NCBI RefSeq assembly: GCF_028372415.1
Contig: NC_092872.1
Coordinates: forward strand, 261,169,008 to 261,233,007
Direction of reading: 5' to 3'
From: Notamacropus eugenii
Taxonomy: Eukaryota > Chordata > Mammalia > Diprotodontia > Macropodidae
DNA: 64,000 nucleotides
In this document: positions 21,641 to 34,976 of the stretch, piece after piece
Layout of the letters: every line of letters starts with the position of its first letter
Position numbering within the stretch: position 1 is the first letter of the stretch
Notes under the pieces: generated by a model
The model's database searches: none
What the model was told of the DNA's origin: nothing
The model's input: only the letters and a program-made list of their open reading frames with translations
Program-made: the position numbers and the translations under genes

Positions 21641-22149
21641 GAGAGGCAGCTTGGAAGCCAACAAGACCCTGTCTGAATTCTGACCTCACATCCCCCAGGT
21701 CTGTGGGACCCTGAGCAAGTCACAGCCTCCTCAGGCTAAAGCAGCTCTCAGAGTGCCATTGGCAGAAGGTTTGTTGACCTGCATTGGCACGAAGATTGTC
21801 CTCAGCAGGAAACTCCCCATATGAATGAAATCGCAGCTCTCAGTGTATCCATGATTCCTGCTATAACAATGTCAAGAACCACAGCAGCAGAAGAGGGAGA
21901 ATGGAATAGGGCAAACTCCACCTTGTGCAGTTATGATGACCAAGCCCCAGTATCCTTCCTGTAAAATGAAGATGTTCGACAAGATTGTCCCAGAGGTGCC
22001 TTTCAGTGCTCCATTTCCAATCCTTTGAAACAAAGCCTATAGACAGGGAAATGTATGAAGAAGTTGTCACATATGAATGTAATGGCTCAGTATTATGAAG
22101 AATTCAGAGATACTTGGGAAAACATCAAGACATCACAACTCAGAACGGT

Positions 22150-23510
22150 GCAATGATTAATATTGGAATAAAAAGACACATGAACATGTCTGCTTGTCTC
22201 CTCTTGGTCAAGAGGTGGTTTACAACTAAAGGTGACAGATGCTGTCACACATGGCCTATATGTACATTTGCTTAGCTTAATTGTCCTTCTTTGTGACCAG
22301 AAAAAGTTCTATTTGGCTGGAGAAGGAAGTAGTACTGGGAGATGATTTTTTCAAACAAAATAAGCAAAAGTATTGATTTAAAGAAAAGAAAGCAAAGTGT
22401 TGATTCTATATTACAATGACAGAAAGACTTGAGTGGAGGTTCTCAAATGTACATCAGCCCTTGAACTTGGCATATGGAGAGAAGAAGCAGTACAGGCTCC
22501 TTTCATGTAATCTGTGAGAGCACAGAAGACTTCATGTATACCTCTACATTGACACACACACCTGTGTATATGTATATCTGTAGGTATATAGAGGTATGTA
22601 CAAGAGATCTCAACATACCTGTATTCTTTCCTCATCAATACTGGTCTTCTCTGAAAGTCCTTCTCTTCATCAGGATAAATTGAAGCCTTTGAACTTAGTT
22701 GATAAAAATCTCAGTTGTTCTTTTTCAAATACTGTAGGTTTCCTTCCCCATGAGGCAGAAGCCTGTTCTAAGAGAAAGGGAGAAAAAGGCTTTGGAGAGG
22801 TAGTTTACAGAATCAATGCAATTCTCTCTACCTTAGAGATGGACCTCACTGTAGTAGCTGTTGCTCCTGTAACTGCTTCAACCCTCCCTCCCTTGGTTCC
22901 TCTGATTGGGTTTTCTTCTATATCTGACCATTCCTTCTACCTTTCCTTGCTCCTGTCCTACCTTCCTTAGGTGTCATGGGGTGTCAGTGCTCTTTTCTAC
23001 TCTGTCCCTTGCATCTCTGTCTTAGTATCCCAATAACCTGGCACACTGGTCTGGACAGAGGAGGTGGTTGGCACTTACTAAACTGACTAGGCCTTAGGTA
23101 ATTTAGAGGCTCCATGATGGATTTATCTGTGCACCACCTGCACCCTAACCAAGGGATGGAGATTGCCTAACTGAAAATCCAGATACAAAAGGTGACAGGG
23201 AGCTGAGGCAAGAGGTGGGTTCAGTTCCCACCCCTGACTCTTCCTCTTTCTTCTCTGGGCTCAGTAGACAGATCTCTCCACTGAGGAAATCCCAAGGTCA
23301 GCAATAAAACAACCAAAGTCCTTGTCCCAAGAAACCAAGGAGGATTTTCCTCGAGCTCTGAGAGATGCAAAGACTGCCTTGAGGTCACACAGCTGGGCTG
23401 AGACAGGGGCAGAACCCCACCTCAGGTGTTCTGACTGCAAGGGCACATCTGTGTTCCCAATGCTGAGCTACCTCTCAACACCTGAGCTAGCTTTTAAGGG
23501 AAGGGAATAA
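22150..23510. other. Anonymous interval
   Basis: No gene is recognised. A short MIR-type 'cttgaggtcacacagctggg' is near 23376. Confidence 0.45.
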
Positions 23511-23514
23511 GCAT

Positions 23515-23775
23515 TTCTATAGCTCCCACTGTCTGCTGGCCACCATGCCAAGCAATTTACAAACATTATCTCATTTGACCCTCACAGCAACCCTGTGACA
23601 TAATTGCCATTGTTTCCTGCATTTTACAGTGGAGGAAACCGACTCAAAGAGGTGTTGAGTGACTTGGCCAGGGTGACACAGCTGGTAAGTGTTTAAGGCT
23701 AGATTTCAGCTTCACTTCCTTCTGACTCCAGGCCCAGCACCCTGATTCTCCACTTCACTACCTCGTTTCCTGCTA
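23515..23775 (-). mobile_element. MIR-like SINE
   Basis: 'aacattatctcatttgaccc', 'cattttacagtggaggaaac' and 'ggtgacacagctggtaagtg' in the reverse MIR order. Confidence 0.8.
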
Positions 23776-26095
23776 CATTGGGCTACATTGCTATGTGGAA
23801 TACAAAGCAATACATCCTCTTTCTTCAGGCTACAGAATGACAGCCTTGGAATGTCCTCCTATCAATCTATTCATTTATTAAGGGATACCTGGACACTGTG
23901 TCCCTCTGACTGGGTACCCAATGCCCAGGTGAAGATACTTTCTCCCAAAGTACCTGGCACCTTCGCAGCACACAAAGCCAGTATATTTGGGGGTGCGATT
24001 TTAATCCCTTTCTTCCTGACTCAGGGACCACTGTTTAGCCACTCTGTCTTGCTGCCTTTCTCTTCTCTAAGAGGAGATGAATGAGCATCTTACTTCTCGG
24101 TGTGTTGTCAAATCTTTGAAAGTCAAAACTTCCCCATCGAACAAAGATCACAGTAAGGAATACCTGAAGAAACAAGCGTCTACTGCAAACTCCTGGCAGT
24201 TGCTGGGGAGTTGGGAAGGACTTTCATTTGAGGTTCTTGCAAGAGCAGATTGGGACAAATACTCAGTTTTTTATTCCCCGTTCCCGGATTCTTATTTCCC
24301 TGGCCATTTTGTCCATTGACCGGGTCCCACGGTCTGTCTCCCCACCTGATCCCTCACCCCTGTTTACATCCCCCCTTACCTTGCTCCCTTCCCTTCTTTT
24401 TCTTTATAATTTCCAGCTATCTTTTAAGCACCTGCATCTTGGTTAGCAACTTGGTTTTTATTACCCACAATGCCTATACCACTTCTTTGCGGTAATAGAG
24501 TCTGACACTTTTGTGACACTTACAAGAAAATCATCTAGGTTTCATCTCTCATCTATAAGGACTGCTTTCAAAAGTTCATTTATTTGACATTTTAAAAAAA
24601 TTTTGAGTCTCAAATTCTCTTCCTCCAGCCATTTCCCACTCATTGAGAAGGTGATCAATGTCACAGCCTATAATGACTGTTTTCATCATTTATATAAGTC
24701 TAATATGCCCCAACAACAACTTAAGTCCATTCAACAAAACTTCATTGACAAATACTAATGGTAAATTCTCTCATCCAAACACTAAAAGAGCAAATACACC
24801 CGCAAAGGATAAAACAAAACAAAAAAAAAACCCCATTCCAACCAAATTTTTCCTCTGGGAGTTGGCATTCTCTTTGGACTATACATTATGCAGACTAGGA
24901 AGCATATCCTGATTAATTCGAAGGTGAGAAAGGGAGGGAGGAGAGAGTTTGATTCCAGTTCCCAGTGAATCCCGATGTGTTATTTCATCATAAAGTGAAC
25001 ATGTTTGGACAAAGCTAGCAGGGGACTTGGGTGATTCATTCAATGACCTCCCCTCTAGCCACCCCCTAAAAGCCTGAGGACTAGAGCAGAAGCTGCAGGG
25101 AATTAGAACTAGAAACAAAACACCTTCCACTCTCCATCAAAATTAAACTTCTAAAGCTAACCTCCAAACCACACTCAAACACAGGAAATGAAAGTATAAA
25201 GTCTCCACAACTTTGGAAACTCAAGAGCACCCTGGTCCAACAACCCCAGAGAGAAGTCACCTTTCTTACAAGATGGGGCCTTCTCTCCTCTCCTGCAGCA
25301 GGCCCCTGGTCATCTTTCAGCACTGAAGATCAGAATCAAAAGGGAAGAGGTGATGGCCCATCCCAGAGCTGCTTCCCTTCCAGATACTTCTATCCTCTTT
25401 CTCTTCAAGTGCCAACCAACAGGAACCAAGAACCCTACCTGCTTTTGCTTTCTGGACATACTCGCTCTTAGGGCATTCACAACTTCCAAAGCCACATCCT
25501 CAGCTGCCAACCAAGACCCCAGAGTCCAGCTTCCTTTTCCTTTCTGGAGAAGCTCCTCTAGGAGACAGAAACCCAGGAAAATTGCATTTTTCCCTTTCAA
25601 TGAAATAGAATTCTTCTCCCAATAGGGGATCACCAATGATATAATTTCTTTTGATTTTTTTCCTTTGATTTCTTTTAGCTCATGCAAATAATGGTTTTTA
25701 CCCACACACTTCCTTGGCTTTCAGCCAACCAAGTCTATCTGAGGCTATGATAAAGGAGCATTAGCTTTTTCTGGGGAAACAAACAAACCTATTAAACTCA
25801 TTAATCAACAATAGCCCCAAAAATGCATGGATGGGGAAGTACTTTTTTTTTCCTTTTGGGAAGCTGGCTTGCTGAGTGACAATAAACAAATGGAGGAACA
25901 AATTAACACCATATGTACAGATGTAATATATACACATACATACTCAAAATTCCAATGTCTGTAAGTTGCTTTAATGCCTAGCGGTATGGCAGAGAAAGGT
26001 GGGGGCCTCACATGGAAGTCTTCAGGGAAACAAAGTTAACTTTGACTTACAACAACTTCACTATACCCAACATGTCAAAAACTTTGCCATCTTTA
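23776..26095. other. Anonymous interval
   Basis: No recognised gene or repeat. A 131-residue open frame on the minus strand (25310-25705) lies downstream of the diverged P module D but matches nothing I know and has no coding signature. Confidence 0.4.
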
Positions 26096-26099
26096 TGGG

Positions 26100-26560
26100 T
26101 CGCTGACACTTGTGCAGCTAGGCACTTTTCATGAGTTTGAGAATTTGTTTGGGGTTCCTTTTGACTGAACTGGAAATCCATTTGACTTCTGCCTAAATGG
26201 TAAAGTAAATAAGCCTAGAAACAGAGAGGTTATAAGAAGCAGAAACTATAAATCTCTGAGAAAGCATTCACTGGTCTTACCAGTAGAAGCACTTCTTCAT
26301 CTGAGAATTCCCCTCCATTGGTGAAATCGCAAGTCCAGTCCTTCTCCCTACATTTTTGAAGCCCCTTTTATAAGACTGGAAGTTGAGTGATTGGAGCTAG
26401 TCCACAAAAAATAAAATTAGAAAGTCAGAGCTGAAAAGGACAGGGTTTCAGTCAGTAGAAGACCCTTAGAAGAAGCTCATCAGATGGCAGAATACTCCCT
26501 CCTGATAATACTTTGTACCTCTGCACTGCTGCTGCAATGAGGTGGACAATACAAATACAG
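26100..26560 (-). promoter_or_regulatory. P module-like segment, diverged copy D
   Basis: On the plus strand it parallels 1380-1640: 'ggttataagaagcagaaact' against 'ggctataagaggctaaaact', 'cttcttcatctgag' against 'atttcatctggga', and the shared 'gtgaaatcgcaagtccagtc'-like stretch. Identity is about 60-65% by eye. No spliceosome gene was recognised downstream of it. Confidence 0.55.
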
Positions 26561-27124
26561 CAAAGGTACTGAGGAAAATTTTCCAGGCAAGAGAAATGTT
26601 AATAAGCTCTGTCACCCTCTTCCTGATCAGTTAGGTCAGCAACCAAGATGGCACTCAAAAGACCACATTTATTCAAACTAGAAGGAGGACCAGGTTGGCT
26701 AGTAAAAAAGCTTTCTGATTAGCTGCAGCAGGGGAAAGTGGGTTGGCCTTCAGCTATGGCTGCTCACCTGCCTCTCTCAGAATTAAGGAACATTGATTGC
26801 TTTATGAGAGGCAGCTACCACCTGTAATCACCCCAAACTGTATTCTCCCCTCCACTAAGCCTTCCCCTTGGAGACCAAATCACCCCAGTCTTTGATGAGG
26901 AAAGGCAAGGCCAGGAGAGCCATAGTCTGGGGATGGCACAGGTAAATAGAAGGAAGGGTACCTCTTTAAACTGATTGGAGACTAACCACTTTCTTCACCC
27001 ATGCCTTTCCTTCACATAGGAAGAGAACTCTTTTAGAGCCAGCCTGAGAAATGGAGTTTGCAAAAATGGGGAAGAGGCTGGATTATGGAGTAATACTGAT
27101 TATTCAGTGATAAAGCACAATATT

Positions 27125-27440
27125 TATTTGCCTCAAAGGATAGAGCACTGTGCCTGGAGTTGGGAAAACCAGAATTCAAATTCAGCTTTAGACATTTACT
27201 AACTGTATGACCCTGGGCAAGTCACTTACCCTCTAAGTTAATCTGTTGGTTAACTAATGGTTAATGATTGGTTAACCTAGTGCTTAACTAAATTAACCAC
27301 TTAATCCTATAGTCACAAATTATAATTTGTCATTGTCATTGTAGCCCCCAAATCAAATCAGTTCCATAGTACTCAGTCCACAAGAACTTATGAAGTGTTC
27401 CCTATGTGCCAAGCACTGTGCTAAATGCTGGGGGTACAAA
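27125..27440 (+). mobile_element. Two SINE fragments
   Basis: A tRNA-type SINE at 27125-27245 ('tgaccctgggcaagtcactt') and a 'cctatgtgccaagcactgtg' type fragment at 27340-27440. Confidence 0.75.
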
Positions 27441-27479
27441 GGAGGGCTTTGGCTTTCAGTTTGTTCCCTCTTTCAGCTT

Positions 27480-28420
27480 TGTTTCCTTCACTTCCCAAGG
27501 GCCATGGAACTATTATAACACACACACAGGTCCTTCCATGGAAGACTGCAGCCACCACTGCACATTCAGGAGCTAGGATAGACAGTGAATCAGGGAATCA
27601 AATGATCACCCACTGCCTTTTCCTTGTACAGACAAGCCCCCACAGAAGTTGCAGTAGCCACAACCCAAAAGAATTGCCCCACAGCAGCCCCACCCCCAGA
27701 AGCTAAGGCCCTAGCAGAACTAGCCCCACCAACTCTGCACCTACCCCCATCAGCCCTGCATCCCTTGGTGCCCCAGGTCTTCACCTGTCCTCACCACAGT
27801 TGACCTCACCTCAACATCAGCCACAGGCCCTTGGAAACAGGACCCTGCCACCACCATCGCTGAGGAGGGGCGGAGCAGTCATAGGAATTGTTCCCTGCTT
27901 TTGACCATTAAGAACTGCATTGCATGTATTCAAGAGAACTGTAGGCCTTGGATCTAACATTGCTTCTTCCTGATAGACACCTAATTGCCACGCCCCACCA
28001 GGGACATCTGGCTGACCCCCAGAGACCCCTCACTCACCTCCAGGAACATCTGACACCCCCAGGAACTGGATGCGGCTAGGCTATATGGCCGCCTCACCAC
28101 TGAGAGGTACTCTCTTGCTAACATCTGGCTAAGCCCCGGTGACTGTTTGCTGATCCCCTGGGCAATCTGCCTGACATCCTGGGAGGTCTGATTAAGACAG
28201 TAAATTCCAGATCCAACAATTTCAGGTTTCTAGTTATTTTTTGCTCTGTGTTAAATGACAAATTCTGTGTAAGGTGAGGAATATAGATTTGAGTTATTTG
28301 AGAAATGTGGATACTGTGGTATGAAAAGCATGGTAATACTGTCCTTCATCTTGCTTTGCCAGTGTACCCAAAGGATTTCCTGTTTGACCCATTCAATAAA
28401 GTAAGACTGTATATGAGGGA
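27480..28420 (+). repeat. T module, stand-alone copy E
   Basis: It aligns with 14100-14800: 'ccaccactgcacattcagg', 'tcagccacaggcccttgg'-like, 'cttggatctaacattgcttc', 'gacatcctgggaggtctg' and 'ttcaataaagtaagactgta' with a good AATAAA. It has more of the 'gacatctggctgaccccc' internal repeats than the others. No host-gene piece precedes it. Confidence 0.75.
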
Positions 28421-29345
28421 TTATCTAAGCCAAGGGTACACAAAGAGCTTCAGTTGATGGGGAGCAGCTCTCCTTATGGTGCATGAAAGCAAGGTAAAAT
28501 GGAGGTACCCTAGGACTGTCAACTCTTTTTTGCCTGTGTTCCTATCTACTAGTCCATACACAGTGACACAATTGACTCCTAACAAATCTTTGTTGCCTTA
28601 ACATCACTGCTTTCTTTCTACCTTCAATGTCTCTCCCTCAAACTCCAAGTGAAGAGGATTCGGGGAACTTGTGGGTATGAGAGGCATTGCGCTCTCTCTT
28701 TCCTGCAAGTAAAGGCTGCTCAGATGGGCAGAATTTGGACTTTCCTGGGAGAGCCTGAGCCTGGATTTCAAGATGCCAGATGCCTCTTCTTTTCTGTTTT
28801 CTTCCTTTAAGCAAGGTGACCAAACCATGATCCTGAGGGAAATGGTTTTAGTCTTTGGGGCAGCCTCATAACTGGAGAGTCAGAGGAGATGATCCCACTC
28901 TCCTGAAAGGAGGGTACTATAAATCAAGGACGAAAAGTCAAAACCAAACCCCCTGAAACTGCACCCTCTGGTGACAGACACCCTCCCAGTAAATGGCAGA
29001 GTCATCTATGTTGCTTAAGGACAAGGTAGCAATACTGAATCAATTAAGAGTTATGGAGGGCCTGCCGTGTATGGACCATTAACATAGTCAGTGGTCTTTG
29101 GGAGTTTACAACCCAATAATTCAGTCATCTTTTGTGGTTGATACCTTTTCTTTCCTGTGGCCAAGCAGAGGAGAGCCTATCCTAAGGGATGACTGGCCTT
29201 CAAGTACTAGAAGCCAGCTCTCATGATATCCCTCCCCCAAGTCTTCTCATCCCATGTTAGACATTCAAAATTGCTTGAAACAATCTTCTAGGACTAAATC
29301 ATCCATTTGACTCAATCTTCAGTCTAATTCAAAAAGCATTTATTG
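28421..29345. other. Anonymous interval
   Basis: Nothing recognised apart from a SINE scrap at about 29325-29347. Confidence 0.5.
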
Positions 29346-29349
29346 AGGG

Positions 29350-29700
29350 GATGCATCTGGAAATATGGTGGAGTTAGTCAGAAAAGTTCAGGCTCTCCAG
29401 ATTTCCTCCACAAACAGACAGAAAATCACCACAAAATGATCATAGAGCAGCAAAAATAAAGGGGTAAAACAGTTGTCCTTCAGAGAACCTCAGAAAAGAC
29501 AGGACCTCTAGGGGCTGAGGTTTGGCTTGAGTGAAATGTAGACACCTCCAGGCTGACTCCACTGAATCCACAAACAGTAGCAGGCCCAGGAGCAGCTCTG
29601 TCAGGAAGCCAACTAGGCATCAACAAATTTCACCTCCACTTTCACCTCTCACAGCCTCAGGGACTTACATCTCAAGACATTTTTACCTCAAAACTTTCCT
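29350..29700 (+). mobile_element. L1 5'-leader-like segment
   Basis: It aligns in the same direction with 31975-32215 ('atggtggagttagtcagaaa', 'tctccagatttcctccaca', 'gctgactccactgaatccac'). The layout suggests the 5' leader of a marsupial L1; assignment is from memory and not certain. Confidence 0.5.
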
Positions 29701-29709
29701 GTAAGGAAC

Positions 29710-32027
29710 CAGTTAGGTGGGCAAGGAGTAAGATTGTGAACTTGGAGTCAGGAAGACCCCAGTTACCATCATGCCTCAGACACTGCTGGCAGGAGGGTAT
29801 TAGGTGAATGATTTAACACCTGCCTGCTTCAGTTTCCTCTTGTAAAATGAAGATAATGATATCTACCTCAAGGGTTGTCATGAGAATCAAAAGGTATCTT
29901 ATATGTAAAGTCTTTTGTAAATCATACACTAGCTATATCAATGCTAGCTGGCGTTTATGTTTTTTCTTGTTTGTTTTCTTCATAACTGAATTTACATAAC
30001 CTTGTGAAAGGGAAATTCCCAAATTAACCATAGATCTCTTAAAGGGACCACGTTGCATTGATCTGTATTACCCACCATCCCAGCCTGAGGTAGGTGACCT
30101 ATTTAGGAAGTGACATTAAAAAAAGCTAAAATGTCCTGTGTTCAACAGCAAGGAGGGAATAAGGAGAAACTGATTTCCATTAAGGTGGGTGCCCTCAGCT
30201 TGTTGCCACAGGATCCCAGTGTCTGAGATTGAGAAACTCATGAAGGAAAACAGAATCATAAAAACACATGAAACAATTGAAAGTCCATCAAAAACTTTAC
30301 CCACTTTTCCAAAGGAGTTCTCATAACAGCCTTGAGATGTAGCAGACACTAACAAGACCTGTGATGTCATCAGGTTTGGGAGCTGACTTAAGAACTTCCT
30401 TCTGCTCCAGCGGATGGACACCTTCCCTGCAACAGAGATTCTTAAAAAGAGGCCTGGATCACAGAAAATATCAGTGACTTAGCCAAGATCACACAGGAAT
30501 TAAGTTGTTGAAACAGGACCTGAAGCAGGCTCTTCCTACTTCAGAGGCCAGCTCTCTGCTCATTATGATGCACTGTTTCTCTCACAGATTATTCATCTAC
30601 ACATTCACAGATAGGGAAACTGAGGTCTCAATGACTTGCTCACAGTCACGTAGCCAGTGAGAACCGGGATCTTCCTGATACTATATCCAGCCCTCTGTTC
30701 ACTGTCTTAGGTCCAGAGTGGCTCAGGTCCAGTTCTGTGGTCCGAGAAGTTATGTCACATGATATTACAACATGGTCCTTCACAAAGACTTCAACAAAGA
30801 GCCCCAGATATTGATTCATCTCGATCATGTGCAAGAGTTTGTTAAACACTGAGAGAGAATCCCAGGCTTTAAAACCACATGAACTTTCTAGGAGCTTAGG
30901 TTCTAAGGAAGGAAGTGAGGCAACTCGTTCTGAAGACATGCACAGAGAAAATCAGTCCCTGAAATGGCTGTGGAAGTGCGTGCCCTGATCAGAAGCCAGT
31001 GTGACCAATGGGTTTTTTTTTTAAAGACAAAACTTGGAAGTGGGATGCCCTGAACTCAACTGATATGAGAAGAGAGGATACAAGATCCCAGGGCTACACC
31101 TCCCTTACTGTATTACCTAAGGTGCATCCCTCCTTTCTCAGGTCCTCACTCTTCAGCTGCAACAGGATGTGAGATTTGGGGTGGGGAGGTGGTAGTGGAG
31201 GAAGAGCTTTAGGAAGGTGACCTCTTTGAATTGGGGGAACTCTAGGTAGCTGGTTGAATTGAATTGGATGCCTGGTACCTCAAATGAATGATGGAGGATG
31301 GAGGGTAACACTTTCAAGCTGAAAGACTGGGCATTTTCGCACTGACAATGGAGTCTTTTGAAAATGAAGTTTGTGTTGGGCAGACTTGGGGCTGCCCACA
31401 AACTCAGCCCTCAAAAGGAAGTCATGGTACCTGACACAGAATATTTGGTCACCCTGGCGAAGTTATCTCTCAGGACAATATTTTAAGATAGGAAATTTGG
31501 GAGTGAGGAAGGAAAGGAAGTTGCATTGCTAGGGGGATCTTCCCCACCCAAGATTCCTAAAGCCCATGAAGTTACTGTTTCCATCCCTAACACTAGGTTA
31601 AAGGTGATTCCCCTTCAGCAAAAGAGATCATTCCTTCAAGGAAAAGCGATTCTGTGTATCCCAGCACTTAATCCAGGGCTTGGCATACAGTAAGCACTTT
31701 CCTAAATACTTGTTGACTGACTGACTACTATGTGCCCACACTAGTTTGGGGGGAATCCAGGGCAAAACCAAAGTCTCTGTCTTGTAATTGCTTAGTAATA
31801 CTTAGTATGTACTTTACATGACTTGTATGGAAGCTTTCTCTGGACCCTACCTCTCCTCCCAATCCCTACCCATAGTGGAATGGAATCACATGCAATTCTT
31901 GGGGTTTAATTTTTGGGCAAAAAGAAAAGTCCTTTAGATTTGTGGATACTTTTGAAACAGTTATTTAAGGTGAGGAATCTGGGAAGATGGAGTCAGTCAG
32001 AAAACCTTTAGCTCTCCAAATTTCCTC
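29710..32027 (-). repeat. Right arm of the large inverted repeat
   Basis: Reverse copy of 8324-10614. Its inner edge is at the start of a MIR-like SINE (29710). Its outer edge is inside an L1 5'-leader-like segment that continues to 32215 without interruption, so the right arm preserves the sequence that the provirus interrupts on the left. Confidence 0.92.
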
Positions 32028-33422
32028 CATAAAAAAAAGGCAGAACATGGCCTCAGAGCAGTAGAAATAAACACTAGATAAAGCAGTTGTCTTTCTGGCA
32101 CAATCAGAGAAGCCCCCAGGAAAGACTCCACCTCCAGTGGTGGAGGTTAGATCTGAGGTAAAGTGCAAACATCTCCAGGCAGAATCTGCAGAATCCACAA
32201 AGAACTTGCCCAGAAGGATAGAAAGAGAATTTGTTTGTTTAAAAAAATAATACCAGAGATAGTAATCGTGATGTTAGACAAAGTTGAAGTTAAAATATAT
32301 TTCAAAAGTAAAAAACAGAGAAACTACACTATATATCAGCAATATTATTCAATATTATCTTCGACCGTTTAGAATACCTAGAGAGTGTAAAATAGCTGAG
32401 CAGATACCTGCTAAAAACAGACACAGGAGCTATATGAACATAAACATAAAACACATTTTAGATAAATTCAGGTATAAATTATTCAAGTAATATTTATTGT
32501 TCATGGATAGGAAAACTAATACAGATTTTAAAATGACAACTTTACTTAACTAATCTACTTATCCAATGTCATCCCATTTAAACTACAAAAAAATTATTAT
32601 ACTGAGTTAGAAAAAAATAAGTACCAAAGTTCACTTGGTAGAGGAAAAGGTCAGGAATTTCAACATCAGCAGGAAAAAAGATATAAAGGAAACAGATTCA
32701 GCAGTATTAGATCTTCAGCTATATTATGAAGGAGAGCATTGTTGAAGCCTAGAAAGGATGATTTTGGTTTTTAAATTTTTTTCTGTAAATAAAGCTTGTG
32801 TAGCCAAGAATAGAATGAATGCAGAAAACTGGGGGAAATATTCATCAAGAACCCTCTCAGAGAGGACATGATGGGATAGGAACATTGCTGTGGTGTAGGA
32901 AATAAAGAGCTGATTGATTTAGAAAAACATGGGAAAACTTGGGCCATGAATGAAGATGCTATTGACCATCACAGAAACAGATAACAGGTGAAGATAAGCA
33001 TAGGATAGTCTTGCGCTAAGCGTATGAGAGTATAGGTTTATATGTGATTATGTTTATACAAATCTGAGCACATATATGCACATGCATGCACATGTACATA
33101 CACATGCGCACACACATGTATACATACATGTATATGCATATGTATGTATCCAGGATTAATTGTTGCCTTCTTTGGGGGACTGAGGGAGGAGAAAAATAAA
33201 AAGTACAAAGTGCATTGCAGAGAACCAAAGAAAACCAACAAGGAGGCAAAGAGAGGCTGGGCAGCTTTGAAAACATTGTGAAGTATTTATTATATAAGAT
33301 TTCTTGAAATGGATGTTGGTTGCTTCATATTGAATCCTCTCTTGAGGTCTGTTGTGTATATGACAATTTTTTCTTTCCTCATTTTGTATTCAAGTTTAAA
33401 ATAAGCAAATTTACAAAAAAAA
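31975..33422 (+). mobile_element. Internally deleted L1-like element (5' leader joined to 3' end)
   Basis: An L1 5'-leader-like part (31975-32215) is followed at about 32240 by the end of L1 ORF2 ('ggaaaaggtcaggaatttca', 'agatcttcagctatattatg'), 3' untranslated sequence with a CA/TG-rich patch at about 33060-33150, and an A run at 33411-33422. From 32240 on it is repeated in reverse at 36195-37195. Confidence 0.6.
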
Positions 33423-33424
33423 AA

Positions 33425-34141
33425 TCAGTGTCTTAAGTATTTTGTGTTATGTTGAATTGGGAACAAAAACCTAGGTTTTTCCCTTTCTGTTGGGGGAGAT
33501 TTGGGAGGAAATGCGAATATAAGGAAAGAAGAATTTCAGGAGGGATAGGAATAGGGCTTTGCCATCTTAGGGCCACTATCACCTTAGGATCTGGTGGCAT
33601 TTGAGCTAAGTGAAGTCCTCATCATTCAGCTGCCAGTTTGTAGGTAAGGGATTGGACCTGTGAATGCACTGATGTGAATTCACAGATGAAATTCCTTCTA
33701 ATAAGACAACTTAACACCTTCTCCATCCTAGACAGTTTTAACCTCTTTTAGCCTCCCACTTCATGGGTTTTGGGAACTCTTTGGTCAACTTTCCTCCCAG
33801 TGAATGAGATGGGTATATGGATTACAATTAGCATCTGAATTCACACCTCCTGAATACTTAAGTCAGAGGCCCCTCCCCTTCAGTCCAACCTTCCTGGGTT
33901 ATTTAGTGCAGGAGGGATCCATCAGGGCACCACATCAAGATCACTGCTCTTCTCACACTTTTCTCTTTGGACTCTTGGGATACACCTCATTCCCCAGAGT
34001 GAAGGCCCAGCAAGAAAACTGGGTCCTGAGCTAGATCTAACAACAGTCCTTGGCCATAACCCTTTGAGTGAACTCTGGTTTGGCTAAATCACAGAACTGA
34101 CTTGGGCCACAACTAGTGGGTGGTTTTTGGAGAAGTCCAAG
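33425..34141 (+). promoter_or_regulatory. P module, copy B (upstream of BUD31 B)
   Basis: It aligns along its whole length with copy A (minus strand, 1790-1031). Landmarks are 'gccatcttagggcc', 'gcatttgagctaagtgaag', 'ccaaccttcctgggttattt' and 'aaccctttgagtgaactctg'. It runs directly into the BUD31 start codon. Confidence 0.7.
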
Positions 34142-34797
34142 ATGCCCAAAGTCCAAAAAAGCAGGAAAACTCCCCCAGATGGCTGGGAACTCATTGAACC
34201 AATCCTGGATGACTTGGGTCAGAAGATGAGAGAAGCTGAAACTGAGCCTCATGAAGGGAAGAGGAAAGCGGAATCTTCTCTGGCCAATCTTCAGGATTCA
34301 TCACCAGAAAATGAGATACATATTTGACCTCTTTTATAAGAGGAAAGCCATAAGTAGAGAATTGTATGAGTACTGCATTCACGAAGGTTATGCAGATAAG
34401 AACTTGATGGCCAAGTGGAAGAAACAAAGCTATGAAAATCTCTGCTGCTTGCCTTGCATCCAGACTCGGGATAGCAACTTTGGAGCCAACTGTATATGCG
34501 GGGTTCCAAAAAGCAAGTTAGAAGTGGGACGGGTCATTGAATGTACCCATTGTGGCTGCAGGGGATGCTCTGGCTGACCAGTCTTGAAGCCATGGACCCA
34601 TCATTGCTGGCTTTTTTTTATTCTTGACCTCCATGAGTAGCTGCTGGAAGTGGACACTTTCCCCTGGACAACTCTTTTTCTCGGAAGCAACCACCTGTAA
34701 GGGGAGCACGGGGTCAAATGAAAGAATGTGTCAATAACTGGAATTCTTTGTGATTTAAAAATAAAACTTTAACCATTGGAAAGAAAAAAAACAACAG
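34142..34797 (+). pseudogene. BUD31: BUD31 retrocopy B with 3' untranslated region and A tail
   Basis: Coding similarity runs from 'MPKVQKSRK' at 34142 to '[11 protein letters not shown]' and the normal stop at 34577, covering all 144 residues of BUD31 without introns. The zinc-binding cysteines of the C-terminal half are kept. The frame is interrupted once by my reading. After the stop come about 200 bases of 3' untranslated sequence, 'aataaaactttaaccattgg' and an A-rich tail (about 34783-34792), so the source was a polyadenylated mRNA. The upstream side is P module B. Confidence 0.92.
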
Positions 34798-34976
34798 ATT
34801 GTCCCTGAGTTTGGACAAACACTTGCAGCAATAAACAAGGCTGGGAGGAAGTCAGTAGGTCATTCCTCTGGGGGCCTCCCCCTTGGTAAAAGCAAGGCCA
34901 TCACCAGATAACTGTTGGCTGCTATTCCAGAAGCAATAAACACTGTCCCATCCCCCACAGGGAGACCCAATGACAA

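Noticed and set aside
22474-22970. Overlapping open frames suggesting a small gene
   Set aside because: No family, no splice or promoter signal, and composition is as in anonymous flanking DNA.
25310-25705. 131-residue minus-strand open frame downstream of P module D
   Set aside because: No motif, no codon bias, no recognised relative; listed only as a question.
33425-34141. Calling the P module a true LTR
   Set aside because: No second copy in the same direction is found on the 3' side of any unit, and no primer-binding site or polypurine tract borders it. Kept as promoter-like module.
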